A stretch of 64,000 nt of DNA, taken from NCBI RefSeq assembly GCF_012912005.1, contig NZ_JABBEA010000009.1, forward strand, positions 124,001 through 188,000, read 5' to 3'. Each line of letters starts with the position of its first letter. Position 1 is the stretch's first letter. Position numbers and translations under genes: made by a program. The notes below the pieces were generated by a model that saw only the letters and a list, made by a program, of their open reading frames with translations, did not search any database and was not told the origin of the DNA. This document shows positions 1-8,108 of this stretch, piece after piece. The stretch comes from Paenibacillus sp. SZ31. Lineage in GTDB: Bacteria; Bacillota; Bacilli; Paenibacillales; Paenibacillaceae.

Positions 1-43
1 AACCTTCGATGATGCCCATAATAATGGATGATATAATGTCCAA
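1..43 (-). CDS. uppP: Undecaprenyl-diphosphatase, N-terminal fragment (runs off the window)
   Basis: Only the first 14 codons are present. Read on the minus strand they give (M)DIISSIIMGIIEG, which matches the characteristic start of UppP/BacA proteins (MDIIxAIxLGIIEG, followed in the family by LTEFLPVSSTGH). The start is a TTG at 41-43, with a strong AAGGAGG ribosome binding site at 51-57, seven bases upstream. UppP is a membrane enzyme that dephosphorylates undecaprenyl diphosphate to recycle the cell-wall lipid carrier. The call rests on a short peptide plus the ribosome binding site. It is transcribed away from the TetR gene. Confidence 0.7.
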   Translation of the reverse strand, partial: MDIISSIIMGIIEG

Positions 44-186
44 TTCTCTTCCTCCTTGAAATGCAGGTGACAGCACAGGCTGTCCTGCTTGACCATGCCT
101 GTTCATCTGAACAAGACTATCACCTATTATGATCACAAATGCACTCAACTTCAACTTATGCTTGTAACCATTTGTTTAAAACTATA

Positions 187-239
187 TTGACAAAAACCTA
201 GTTATCCCATAGGATATTAATTAACTGACTGACTGATCA
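187..239 (+). promoter_or_regulatory. SigA-type promoter and candidate TetR operator
   Basis: TTGACA at 187-192 and TAGGAT at 210-215 are separated by 17 bases. Just downstream lies ACTGACTGACTGATCA (224-239), a tetranucleotide direct repeat with partial dyad character over the expected transcription start. It is a plausible autoregulatory site for the TetR protein encoded next; this role is inferred. Confidence 0.55.
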
Positions 240-257
240 ATCGGGAGGGTTACATGA

Positions 258-890
258 ATGACCAAAATTAACAGTTTGGAACCCGGTGAAGAACGCCGGG
301 ACCAGATAATTCGCATAGCGATGGAGCGGTTTGCGACTCAAGGCTACCATCAGACGAAAATTTCCGATATCGTCCGTGAAGCTGGTGTTGCGCAAGGAAC
401 GTTCTACTGGCACTTCAAGAGTAAAGAAGCCATTGCTTCGGAGATTGTATTAACGGGCAAGGAGAAGTTGCTTGAGGCAATTGGGCAAGGTTACCGCAAG
501 GATGCCGGATCAATAGAGGATATGGTGAAAGCATCGGAAAGGCTGTTCACCGACATGTTTTCCTTTGCTGCAAAGAATCGTTATTTTATGGAGTTGCTGC
601 TCAAAGGCATCGTGACCGAAGAATCCGTACAACGTCTGGTCGAGGAGACACGTAATGGCGTCGAGACAGCGTTCCGTCACAATATGGAACGTGCCATCGA
701 ACTCGGCATGTTGCCTCAGGACATGGATGTGCCGCTTCGGGCTGCATTGTTGGTTAGCATGATTGAGGGTATGATATCGCGCTGGTTGTTCGGCTCTGAT
801 GAGTTGCACAGCAAGTTCTCAGCCATGACAGCTTCATCGCTGGCAGCTGAAGCAGCAAGTTTTGAGTTTTACGGACTCCTGGGCACATAA
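258..890 (+). CDS. TetR/AcrR family transcriptional regulator
   Basis: This 210-residue protein has the usual TetR length. The N-terminal helix-turn-helix covers about residues 14-60, with typical signatures RFATQGYHQTKISDI and GVAQGTFYWHFKSKEAI. The rest is an all-helical ligand-sensing and dimerisation region with no recognisable ligand motif. The start at 258 is chosen because GGAGGG (244-249) is correctly spaced, and the ATG at 254 runs straight into a stop. It lies 116 bp upstream of, and on the same strand as, the amino-acid ABC transporter, so it may control that operon, itself, or both. The effector is unknown. Confidence 0.9.
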   Translation: MTKINSLEPGEERRDQIIRIAMERFATQGYHQTKISDIVREAGVAQGTFYWHFKSKEAIASEIVLTGKEKLLEAIGQGYRKDAGSIEDMVKASERLFTDMFSFAAKNRYFMELLLKGIVTEESVQRLVEETRNGVETAFRHNMERAIELGMLPQDMDVPLRAALLVSMIEGMISRWLFGSDELHSKFSAMTASSLAAEAASFEFYGLLGT

Positions 891-1006
891 GATTCACATG
901 ATTAAGCAAGTAACAGGGAATAATGGGTACAACTGCGGTTTAATGACAACGAAGTAACCCAATGTACATCAAGAGATGAATATACGAATGAGAGGAAGTT
1001 AATGTA

Positions 1007-1858
1007 ATGAACAACACATATGGATCGAAAACTCGTAAAGGCTGGTCTTTGACAGCGATTCTGCTGATGACCGTGCTGGTACTTAGCGCTTGTGGAAGTA
1101 AAGCAACAGACAATGGAGGCACGAACGGTGCACAGGCAAGCAATGAACTGGAGCAGATCAAGTCTGCTGGCGTTATCAAAGTGGGCATGATGGGCACATA
1201 CGCACCATACAACTTCCTGAACGATAAGAAAGAAATGGATGGCTACGATGCTGATATCGCACGTGAGGTTGCGAAGCGTCTGGGTGTAGAGGTTGAATTT
1301 GTATCCCAGGAGTTCTCCGGTCTGACACCAAGTCTGCAAGCCAAAAAGCTGGATGCCATCATCAGCCAGATGACCATTACCGATGATCGTAAGAAAGTAC
1401 TGGATTTCAGTGATCCGTATATTACGAACCAAGTTAAAATCATTGTCAAAGAAGACAATAACGATATTACCAAGCTGGAAGATTTCAAAGGTAAAACGAT
1501 TGGCGTAGGTCTGGGTACGAATGATGAATCATACTTGCGTAATGAAGTGTTGCCGAAAGTGGGCGACTTCACGATTAAAACCTATGACGATGTCATCTCT
1601 TCACTTAAAGACCTGAATGCTGGGCGGATTGATGCAACAATCAACAACATGTACGCACTGAAACCGATTGTGGATGCCAACGGATTAAATATCAAAGCTG
1701 TAGGTGAAGCGATTAAAAGTGACCAAGCAGGAATTGCTGTACGCAAAGACAACCCGGAACTCGTAGATGCACTGAATGATGCTCTCAAAGGCATGAAAGA
1801 TGATGGCACGTACGATACCATTTTCAAAAAATGGTTTGGTGAAGAGCCTGCGCAATAA
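1007..1858 (+). CDS. Amino-acid ABC transporter, substrate-binding lipoprotein
   Basis: This 283-residue protein is an extracellular receptor of SBP family 3 (polar amino acids such as cystine or glutamine). It begins with a basic signal peptide and a lipobox LSAC, giving a lipid-anchored cysteine near residue 29. The mature part carries family hallmarks: GVIKVGMMGTYAPYNF, a GYDADIAREVAKRLG segment and an FSDPY segment. A GAGAGGAAG ribosome binding site precedes the ATG. It is the first gene of a receptor-permease-ATPase operon and delivers ligand to the permease at 1891. Resemblance to the TcyJKLMN cystine systems is possible, but the substrate cannot be fixed from sequence. Confidence 0.9.
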   Translation: MNNTYGSKTRKGWSLTAILLMTVLVLSACGSKATDNGGTNGAQASNELEQIKSAGVIKVGMMGTYAPYNFLNDKKEMDGYDADIAREVAKRLGVEVEFVSQEFSGLTPSLQAKKLDAIISQMTITDDRKKVLDFSDPYITNQVKIIVKEDNNDITKLEDFKGKTIGVGLGTNDESYLRNEVLPKVGDFTIKTYDDVISSLKDLNAGRIDATINNMYALKPIVDANGLNIKAVGEAIKSDQAGIAVRKDNPELVDALNDALKGMKDDGTYDTIFKKWFGEEPAQ

Positions 1859-1890
1859 TGAACCTGCAAGGCGAAGGGAAGATTTGACCC

Positions 1891-2535
1891 ATGGAACTGG
1901 TATTTGAGAATATCCCCTTCTTTCTGAAGGGGGCTTATTATACGCTGTATGTAACTGTGATCTCCATGTTTTTTGCCTTTATCATCGGCGTGCTCGTTGC
2001 TATTGCTCGTCTGAAGGGACCGATGTGGCTTAGGTTGATTGCAAGGTTTTATGTATCCATCATGCGGGGAACCCCGCTGCTGGTGCAATTATTCGTTATT
2101 TATTACGGATTGGTCGATTATGGAGTGACCTTGGGATCGCTCACCGCAGCATGTCTGGGACTGAGTCTGAATGCAGGTGCATTTCTGTCGGAGACGTTCC
2201 GTGGAGCCATTCAGGCTGTGCCTAAAGGACAGACGGAAGCTGCATACGCAACGGGAATGACCCCGGCTCAAGCGATGAGACGCATTATCTTCCCTCAGGC
2301 TGTGCGCATTGCGATTCCTCCGATGGGTAACACCTTTATTGGCATGTTGAAGGAAACATCACTTGTGGCGGCGATTGGTGTTACCGAGTTATTACGGTCA
2401 GCACAACTGCTGGTATCACAATATGCATTGAATATGCCGTTTTATCTGGCCATCGGTGTGATCTACTGGATTATGAGTATCGGCTTCTCGGCCATTCTGG
2501 AACAAGTGGAGCGCCGGTTGGCCCGGGCTTACTGA
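1891..2535 (+). CDS. Amino-acid ABC transporter permease
   Basis: This 214-residue integral membrane subunit belongs to the HisM/GlnP type. It has about five membrane segments. The cytoplasmic EAA loop that docks the ATPase is visible as EAAYATGMTPAQAMRRIIFPQA-like sequence at about residues 110-130, and the conserved RGTPLLVQLF precedes it. The gene starts 32 bp after the receptor stop and ends 16 bp before the ATPase start, a tight operon. It probably acts as a homodimer, since no second permease gene is present. Confidence 0.92.
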   Translation: MELVFENIPFFLKGAYYTLYVTVISMFFAFIIGVLVAIARLKGPMWLRLIARFYVSIMRGTPLLVQLFVIYYGLVDYGVTLGSLTAACLGLSLNAGAFLSETFRGAIQAVPKGQTEAAYATGMTPAQAMRRIIFPQAVRIAIPPMGNTFIGMLKETSLVAAIGVTELLRSAQLLVSQYALNMPFYLAIGVIYWIMSIGFSAILEQVERRLARAY

Positions 2536-2551
2536 TGGGAGGAGAGAAGCG

Positions 2552-3298
2552 ATGATTACAACAACCGGACTTACCAAACGTTTTCAAAAGAATGAAGTAC
2601 TTACGAACATCGATCTGCATGTCGATGCCAAAGATATTGTTGTATTGCTTGGCCCAAGTGGTTCCGGCAAGAGTACCTTGCTGCGCTGCCTGAATGGACT
2701 GGAAGAGTTGTCCGGAGGACAGATTGAAGTGAACGGTGTGGTGGTCAACAGCGCTGATTCGCTGCGTGTCCAGCGTGCCCGAGTATTGGAGATTCGTCGC
2801 CAGACCGGCATGGTCTTCCAGCAGTTCAATCTGTATCCGCACAAGACGGTGCTGGGCAATGTGATGGAAGGTCTCGTTACGGTGAAAAAAATCAAACGTG
2901 ACGAAGCGGCTGAACGCGGCCGGATTCTGCTGGATCGGGTTGGGCTGTCTGACAAGCAGGATGCGTATCCATCCCGATTGTCCGGTGGACAACAGCAGCG
3001 AGTCGCCATTGCACGTGCACTCGCTATGGAGCCGGAAGTAATGTTGTTTGATGAGCCTACTTCAGCTCTTGATCCTGAATTGGTCGGAGAGGTGCTTTCC
3101 GTCATGAAGGAGCTGGCAGAGGAAGGCATGACGATGCTCGTCGTGACACATGAATTGAAGTTTGCCCGTAATGTGGCGAACAAAATCGTCTTTATGGCAG
3201 ACGGATCGATTGTGGAAGAAGCAAGTCCACAGGCGTTCTTTGAACAGCCAAAGCAAGAACGCACCCGCCGTTTCTTGCAACAGATTACTGAATTCTGA
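2552..3298 (+). CDS. Amino-acid ABC transporter ATP-binding protein (GlnQ type)
   Basis: This 248-residue ATPase powers the importer encoded upstream. The Walker A motif is GPSGSGKST (near residue 34), the ABC signature is LSGGQQQRVAIARAL, and Walker B is VMLFDEPTSALDP, followed by a switch histidine in VVTHE. Length and the 'LNGLEELSGG' region fit the polar amino-acid subgroup. The start ATG has GGGAGGAGAG upstream. No terminator immediately follows; instead a truncated and a complete copy of the dispersed hairpin repeat lie between it and the OsmC gene. Confidence 0.93.
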   Translation: MITTTGLTKRFQKNEVLTNIDLHVDAKDIVVLLGPSGSGKSTLLRCLNGLEELSGGQIEVNGVVVNSADSLRVQRARVLEIRRQTGMVFQQFNLYPHKTVLGNVMEGLVTVKKIKRDEAAERGRILLDRVGLSDKQDAYPSRLSGGQQQRVAIARALAMEPEVMLFDEPTSALDPELVGEVLSVMKELAEEGMTMLVVTHELKFARNVANKIVFMADGSIVEEASPQAFFEQPKQERTRRFLQQITEF

Positions 3299-3301
3299 TA
3301 A

Positions 3302-3350
3302 AGATAACAGCGATCGGAAGAACGAACGTACCCGGAGCGGGTATTTAAGG
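3302..3350 (+). repeat. Truncated 3' remnant of the dispersed hairpin repeat
   Basis: The first 17 bases, ATAACAGCGATCGGAAG, are identical to bases 3481-3497 of the full copy just downstream. The following 'GTACCCGGAGCGGGTA' resembles the 3' part of the copy near 29.2 kb (GTACCCGAAGTG). The 5' half is absent. It starts immediately behind the stop codon of the ATPase gene. Confidence 0.6.
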
Positions 3351-3363
3351 TCGTGACGATATC

Positions 3364-3545
3364 AGTTCAACTAAACTTTTTGCACAAGAACGGAGAGGAC
3401 AGAAGAAACCTGAAGAAGCGGAGCGTGCGCCTTTATCCCCTGATTTTCCCCTTGAAGAAGGGAATCAAAAAAATCTGGGGATAACAGCGATCGGAAGGTT
3501 ATTCTGTCATCGGAGTGGCAAGTGCAAACCTTTTTCGCTTGAACT
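3364..3545 (+). repeat. Dispersed hairpin repeat, copy 1
   Basis: This intergenic element has nested inverted repeats. The outermost arms are AGTTCAA (3364-3370) and TTGAACT (3539-3545), then TTTGCAC (3379-3385) with GTGCAAA (3522-3528), then GACAGAA (3398-3404) with TTCTGTC (3502-3508), and AACCT (3407-3411) with AGGTT (3496-3500). The central stem pairs 3434-3447 with 3470-3483 (one T/T mismatch) around an inner CCCTT/AAGGG hairpin. Three other full copies occur at 29066, 44638 and 60866. It has no coding capacity and no transposase. Confidence 0.85.
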
Positions 3546-3575
3546 TAAACTATTGTAAGAAAGAAGGATAACATC

Positions 3576-3998
3576 ATGAATGTAACAACCGTATGGAAAG
3601 GCAAACGCGCGTTTACTTCCGAAGGACCCTCTGGCTACGCCGTTGGTATGGATGCCACTGCTGCTTATGGTGGTGACAGCAAGGGTGCGACCCCGATGGA
3701 GTTATTACTGGCAGGTCTCGGCGGCTGTATGGGAATCGATATTACGATGATTCTGGACGCTTTCCTGGACAAAATTGAATCGATTGAGATTGAAGCGCAA
3801 GGCACACGTAGCGAAGAGATGCCAAAAGGTTTCACATCCATTGATCTGATCTTCAAAGTCGATGGAGATATCCCGGATTATCGCATCTGGAAAGCCATCC
3901 AAATGGCCGAAGAGAAATATTGTGCAGTCTCCGCTTCGCTGAGCGCCGATATTCATCCAAAACTGATCCTGAATGGGGTAAGCACACCTCGTCCTTAA
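3576..3998 (+). CDS. OsmC family protein
   Basis: This 140-residue protein has the fold and size of the OsmC/Ohr/YhfA family, cytosolic proteins that often act as thiol peroxidases on organic hydroperoxides. The two family cysteines are visible in GGCMGIDITM (about residue 49) and EEKYCAVSASL (about residue 115). The ATPMELLLAGLGGCMG segment is typical of the YhfA-like subgroup rather than classical Ohr. An AAGAAGGA ribosome binding site precedes the ATG. It is monocistronic, bounded by the hairpin repeat upstream and a terminator downstream. The substrate is unknown. Confidence 0.88.
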   Translation: MNVTTVWKGKRAFTSEGPSGYAVGMDATAAYGGDSKGATPMELLLAGLGGCMGIDITMILDAFLDKIESIEIEAQGTRSEEMPKGFTSIDLIFKVDGDIPDYRIWKAIQMAEEKYCAVSASLSADIHPKLILNGVSTPRP

Positions 3999-4027
3999 CA
4001 GCATATGAGTAAATCTTATACTGAGTA

Positions 4028-4057
4028 GGCGCTTCCAATCGTGGGAGTGCCTTTTTT
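4028..4057 (+). terminator. Rho-independent terminator of the OsmC gene
   Basis: An imperfect stem pairs GGCGCTTCC (4028-4036) with GGGAGTGCC (4043-4051), including G-T wobbles, and is followed by six T's. Confidence 0.7.
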
Positions 4058-4090
4058 GGTGTTTCTAACCCATCAACAGTTCGTAAGTAA

Positions 4091-4369
4091 AGTCAGGCTG
4101 GATGGGGTCTGACATTTGGCGGTGCGGCTACACTGTTGCAGACCGCACTTGCTCAAGCTACGGGCGAACAGGGTGTGGATCTCGTCATGCCGATTAATAC
4201 AACCGTTTGGAATCTGGCTATTGCCCTTGGGGGAATGGTGGGAGGTGTTCTTCTGAATCAATGGGGAGCTTCGTCATTTAACTGGGCCATCTTGGTTTTA
4301 TCACTGGTGGCTTTGATTGTTGCATGGCGCGCCAAAGGGTATGGATTTCGCCCATCTAGGAGTCACTAA
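4091..4369 (+). pseudogene. C-terminal remnant of an MFS transporter
   Basis: The open frame from 4091 encodes WGLTFGGAATLLQTALAQ followed by VWNLAIALGGMVGGVLL and a final hydrophobic helix. This is the last two or three membrane segments of an AraJ/YdhP-like major facilitator protein, which normally has about 12 segments and 390-400 residues. An in-frame TAA at 4088-4090 closes the frame upstream, and the OsmC gene with its terminator occupies the space where the N-terminal part would be. There is no ribosome binding site at the TTG at 4136. I read it as a decayed fragment left by deletion rather than a functional small protein. Confidence 0.75.
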
Positions 4370-4401
4370 ACTTCTGTCAGCAGAAATAATTCGGTAAGCC
4401 C

Positions 4402-4430
4402 GGTCGCCATCTTAATGGCGGCCTCTTCTG
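4402..4430 (+). terminator. Probable terminator after the MFS remnant
   Basis: A stem of GGTCGCCAT (4402-4410) and ATGGCGGCC (4415-4423) is followed by a pyrimidine-rich TCTTCTGTT tail. It may be the original terminator of the lost transporter gene. Confidence 0.5.
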
Positions 4431-4516
4431 TTAGAGGTTAGATGACAATCCGAATTTTCGCGGTTATGTGGTATGATGAATTAAAAGGACAGGACATCCT
4501 GATCCTGCTCTTTATA

Positions 4517-4530
4517 TGTAAGCGCTTATA
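4517..4530 (+). promoter_or_regulatory. cre site (CcpA operator) upstream of the sensor kinase
   Basis: TGTAAGCGCTTATA matches the catabolite-responsive element consensus TGWAARCGYTWNCW at nearly every position. An extended -10 (TGGTATGAT, around 4471-4479) lies upstream, so the site would sit downstream of the promoter as a roadblock. This suggests glucose repression of the two-component system. Confidence 0.65.
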
Positions 4531-4551
4531 CAGACGACGGAAGGTGCAGAC

Positions 4552-6342
4552 ATGTTTAAAAGGTTAATACGAACCACGAATAATCTCAAATTAAAGCATA
4601 AATTGCTCATTTCCTATGTATTGGTTGTCATGATTCCGGTCCTGATTGTCGGTCTGGCGGTGACCAGTTATTTTCGCCAGCAAGCCCTGGATAACGCGAT
4701 TGGGCAGACGATCATCAATGTGGACAAAATCAAGAGCCAGACGGCAACCATGCTGCGTGTGCCAACCGACATATCCAACCTTTTAATGTTTAATGCGGAT
4801 CTCAAGGAGATCGTGAATAAACGTTACGAGAGTGTTGTGCAGCTGACTTCGGCTTATCTCGCATACAAAGATTTTCAAGAATACAGGCGTCTGTACCGTG
4901 AAGTTGCCGGCATTCGGTTTTACTCGACCAATCCGACACTGATCAACAACCTCGAATTCATCCCGGTAGACAAGCAGACCGAAGAGAGTTACTGGTATCA
5001 GCAGGCATTGAAAACGACCAGCATCGGGTGGTTTTACATTCCAGACAAGGGAGATAATCCTGTACACAAGCTTAGCCTGGTACGCAAAGTACCTTTTGCC
5101 GAATATCGGACTGAGGGTGTGCTGATGATTGTGATCAATCAGGATGAGCTGAATGGATTGTTGCGTCAAGAGCAGTTCGAGACGTTGATTACGGACGAGC
5201 AGGGCTATGTGGTTGCAGCCAAGAATACCGAGCTGGTCGGTAAAACGCTGAACGAACTTGATTTTGGCGTCGATCTGCAGAATCAGGCAAAAGGTACCAT
5301 AGAAGCTGACTTTCAGGGGGAACCCTCCAACATTGTTATTGATGAACTGGGCCCTGGATCGAGCATGAACAGCCTGAAGGTTATTTCGGTTTTTGCCACC
5401 AAAAATATAGTCAAAGACGCCAACACCGTCAGCCTGATTGGTATGATTTTTATTATCCTTGTGCTGGTTATTGCCCTATTATTCGTATATATCATCTCGT
5501 TCCTTACTTCGAACCGATTGCTGCGGCTGAGTAAACATCTCAATAAGCTTGCATTAGGCGACCTGAACGTGACTTCGAGAATTGATGGCAACGATGAGAT
5601 CGGACAACTGTCACGACAGTTTAACTATATGGTGAAAAGTATCAATGAACTCATGACGCAGGTGGTAGAAGCGACCGAACAGAACAATCAATTGGAAATT
5701 GCCCAGAAAGAGATTAAACTGAAAATGATGGCGAGCCAGATCAATCCTCATTTCTTGTTTAATGCTTTGGAGTCCATCCGCATGAAAGCGCATATTAAGG
5801 GAGAAGCAGAGATTGCCAACATTGTCAGGCTGCTGGGCAAGCTGATGCGTAAGAGTCTGGAGATTGGCAGTGGAAAAACAACCTTCCGGGCTGAACTTGA
5901 GATGGTACGTTCCTATTTGGAAATTCAGAAATTTCGTTACGGCGACCGACTTGCGTTCCAGATCCATATCGATCCCGAGGTGGAGAAGATGTACATTCCG
6001 CCTTTGATTATTCAACCTCTGGTTGAGAATGCGATTGTTCATGGTCTGGAGAACAAAGAGGGTACAGTTCGTGTGAATATAAGTATTCGTTTAGTAGAGA
6101 ACATTGTGCAGATCCGTGTGGATGACGATGGTGCAGGCATAACGCCAGAACGACTGGCTGAGGTAATGCAGTTCATCTGTGGACCAGAGGAACAGGAGAA
6201 GAGCCGGATCGGCATGCGTAATGTACATCAACGCTTAACACTGACGTACGGGGAGCCATATGGATTGCAGATTACGAGTGTATATGGGGAAGGAACAGAG
6301 GTTTCTTTCACTTTGCCAGCAGGAGGGGACCAACATGTATAA
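4552..6342 (+). CDS. YesM-type sensor histidine kinase
   Basis: This 596-residue membrane kinase has a first transmembrane helix at about residues 17-38, a long extracellular sensing region (about 40-290), a second helix (about 295-320), a HAMP linker (LNKLALGDLNVTSRI), and a His_kinase domain with NPHFLFNALESIRMKAHIKGEA, in which H400 is the phosphorylated residue. The ATPase part shows IIQPLVENAIVHGLE and DDDGAGI. The gene overlaps the response regulator by 8 bp. Such pairs usually sense extracellular sugars and drive a neighbouring ABC importer, here the system at 11.3-19.2 kb. A cre site precedes it. Confidence 0.92.
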   Translation: MFKRLIRTTNNLKLKHKLLISYVLVVMIPVLIVGLAVTSYFRQQALDNAIGQTIINVDKIKSQTATMLRVPTDISNLLMFNADLKEIVNKRYESVVQLTSAYLAYKDFQEYRRLYREVAGIRFYSTNPTLINNLEFIPVDKQTEESYWYQQALKTTSIGWFYIPDKGDNPVHKLSLVRKVPFAEYRTEGVLMIVINQDELNGLLRQEQFETLITDEQGYVVAAKNTELVGKTLNELDFGVDLQNQAKGTIEADFQGEPSNIVIDELGPGSSMNSLKVISVFATKNIVKDANTVSLIGMIFIILVLVIALLFVYIISFLTSNRLLRLSKHLNKLALGDLNVTSRIDGNDEIGQLSRQFNYMVKSINELMTQVVEATEQNNQLEIAQKEIKLKMMASQINPHFLFNALESIRMKAHIKGEAEIANIVRLLGKLMRKSLEIGSGKTTFRAELEMVRSYLEIQKFRYGDRLAFQIHIDPEVEKMYIPPLIIQPLVENAIVHGLENKEGTVRVNISIRLVENIVQIRVDDDGAGITPERLAEVMQFICGPEEQEKSRIGMRNVHQRLTLTYGEPYGLQITSVYGEGTEVSFTLPAGGDQHV

Positions 6343-7933
6343 AGTATTTTTGGTGGATGACGAACCGAGCATACGTGAGGGACTGACTACCATTATCGAG
6401 TGGGAAAAATACGGATTTCAGGTTATCGCTACAGCTGCCAGCGGGCGTGAGGCCATCTCCCGGTTTGAGGAATTGGAGCCTGATCTGACGATTATTGATA
6501 TTCGCATGCCCGGGATGACCGGGCTGGATGTTATTGAAGAAGTGCGCCGGAATCATCCGGATTCGCACTTTTTGATATTGAGCGGATATGCAGATTTTGA
6601 TTATGCCAAAAAAGCCATCAGTTTCGGTGTGGATGGTTATCTGCTCAAACCTGTGGATGAGGAAGAGATTATTGGCGAGTTGGAGCGTATTGCTACGATC
6701 CTGACACGTGAACGGGAGACGATGGCACGTCATGCAGGTGAGGATACCGTCTACAGGGAGCATCAGATTGAGGCTTTGCTCTTTGACAGTCTGGAGGGTG
6801 CGGGCAGCATGGAAGATGATAGCCTGGGTCTGCACTGGCCTCACTATCAGATTGTGCTGCTTGAGATACATTCGGCGCCAGATCTGCAACGGGGCAGTGT
6901 TATGAAACGCAAACTGATTGAAGCTTTTGACCAGAAAGATCGAGGCATCGTATTCTCATTCCATTCCGGTCTGGGTCTGTTAAGTAAGGAAACGATCACA
7001 TCCGAGTCATCTGCAAGGAATCTATATGTTGAGCTGGAAGGGCTACTGGGAGAATGGGATATTCACATGTATGGTGCTGCAGGAGAACCAGTACATTCCA
7101 CGGCTGAGATTGCGCGGTCATACACGCAGGCCAATCGCACACTTGGGGAACGATTTTTGTTCACGGAGCAGCGCATTATTCTATGGAATGAAGGTAGCGA
7201 AAGCGAAGACGTTAGTGAGCCAAGGGTCGAAGCTGTAGATGGAACGCATGAACCAGATGAGGAAGAACTCGCGGACAAGCTGTATTATGCCTTGGATATC
7301 CGCAGTAGTGAATCAGTCATGCGAGTACTAGGTGAGATGGAAGAGCGTCTGGTTCCATATCATCGTACAGAGCAAGCCATTAAGACGGCGTTCTCACAGG
7401 TGTTTTCCCTGGCAATCAACAAGCTCGCAGCGACGAATCAACATATGCACTCCATTATGCAAGAACATTCGGTTCTGATTAACGAAGTCTATCACCAATT
7501 CACGATGCCTGATCTCAAAGTGATGACGGCTGAACACTTGAATCGACTTATTCAACGTATGGGTGGAGGAAGCAAGGATACTGTACTGAAACAGATGATT
7601 GAATTTATCCAGCGTAATCCTGGTGAAAATCTCAAACTCGAAGTACTGGCAGAAGTGTTTAACTATAACAGCAGTTACCTCGGCAAGTTGTTCAAGAATC
7701 ATACAGGAGAGTACTTCAATGTATTTCTGGACAAGGTGCGTATGGAGAAAGCCAAGGAATTGCTGGATGAAGGACTGAAGGTCCATCAGGTCGCGGCGAG
7801 AGTGGGATATGCGAACGTAGACTATTTCCACGGTAAGTTCAAGAAGTATGTAGGGGAATCCCCATCCGCTTACAAACAAGCAAGAACACAATCCCTTGCC
7901 AAAGACTCAGCTACTGATATAAACGAAGAATAA
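6335..7933 (+). CDS. YesN-type response regulator with AraC DNA-binding domain
   Basis: This 532-residue partner of the kinase begins with a CheY-like receiver (residues 1-120: acidic pocket VDDE, phosphoacceptor D55 in IIDIRMPG, K near 105 in LLKPVD). A poorly conserved middle region follows, then two AraC helix-turn-helix motifs at the C-terminus (about 430-520; YVGESPSAYK closes the domain). The start at 6335 is chosen because AGGAGGGG (6321-6328) lies seven bases upstream; an earlier in-frame ATG lies inside the kinase gene and lacks a site. It probably activates the GH2, transporter and receptor genes downstream. Confidence 0.92.
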   Translation: MYKVFLVDDEPSIREGLTTIIEWEKYGFQVIATAASGREAISRFEELEPDLTIIDIRMPGMTGLDVIEEVRRNHPDSHFLILSGYADFDYAKKAISFGVDGYLLKPVDEEEIIGELERIATILTRERETMARHAGEDTVYREHQIEALLFDSLEGAGSMEDDSLGLHWPHYQIVLLEIHSAPDLQRGSVMKRKLIEAFDQKDRGIVFSFHSGLGLLSKETITSESSARNLYVELEGLLGEWDIHMYGAAGEPVHSTAEIARSYTQANRTLGERFLFTEQRIILWNEGSESEDVSEPRVEAVDGTHEPDEEELADKLYYALDIRSSESVMRVLGEMEERLVPYHRTEQAIKTAFSQVFSLAINKLAATNQHMHSIMQEHSVLINEVYHQFTMPDLKVMTAEHLNRLIQRMGGGSKDTVLKQMIEFIQRNPGENLKLEVLAEVFNYNSSYLGKLFKNHTGEYFNVFLDKVRMEKAKELLDEGLKVHQVAARVGYANVDYFHGKFKKYVGESPSAYKQARTQSLAKDSATDINEE

Positions 7934-7967
7934 GTACGAAGTGCTGGGCTTTGCCCATGCTCATTTT

Positions 7968-7982
7968 ATAAAACGTTTTCGG
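7968..7982. promoter_or_regulatory. AAAACGTTTT operator upstream of the GH2 gene
   Basis: The palindrome AAAACGTTTT (7970-7979) in the context ATAAAACGTTTTCGG is the first of at least six such sites in the glycan locus (others at 11080, 15139, 15152, 17311 and 19316). It resembles a cre or LacI-family operator. Confidence 0.6.
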
Positions 7983-8108
7983 ATTTTCTGGACGTACTCC
8001 AGATTCATCATATTGTCCATGCACTTCCCATGATAAGCAATGGTCACGGAATGCTTCACATCTTAGACTGGATTTACAAGATTCCAGATGAGGGGATGGC
8101 TATACGAT

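Noticed and set aside
7934..7967. GGGCTTTGCCC hairpin after the response regulator as a terminator
   Set aside because: The stem is very short and the following bases are not a T run. It may be read through into the GH2 leader.
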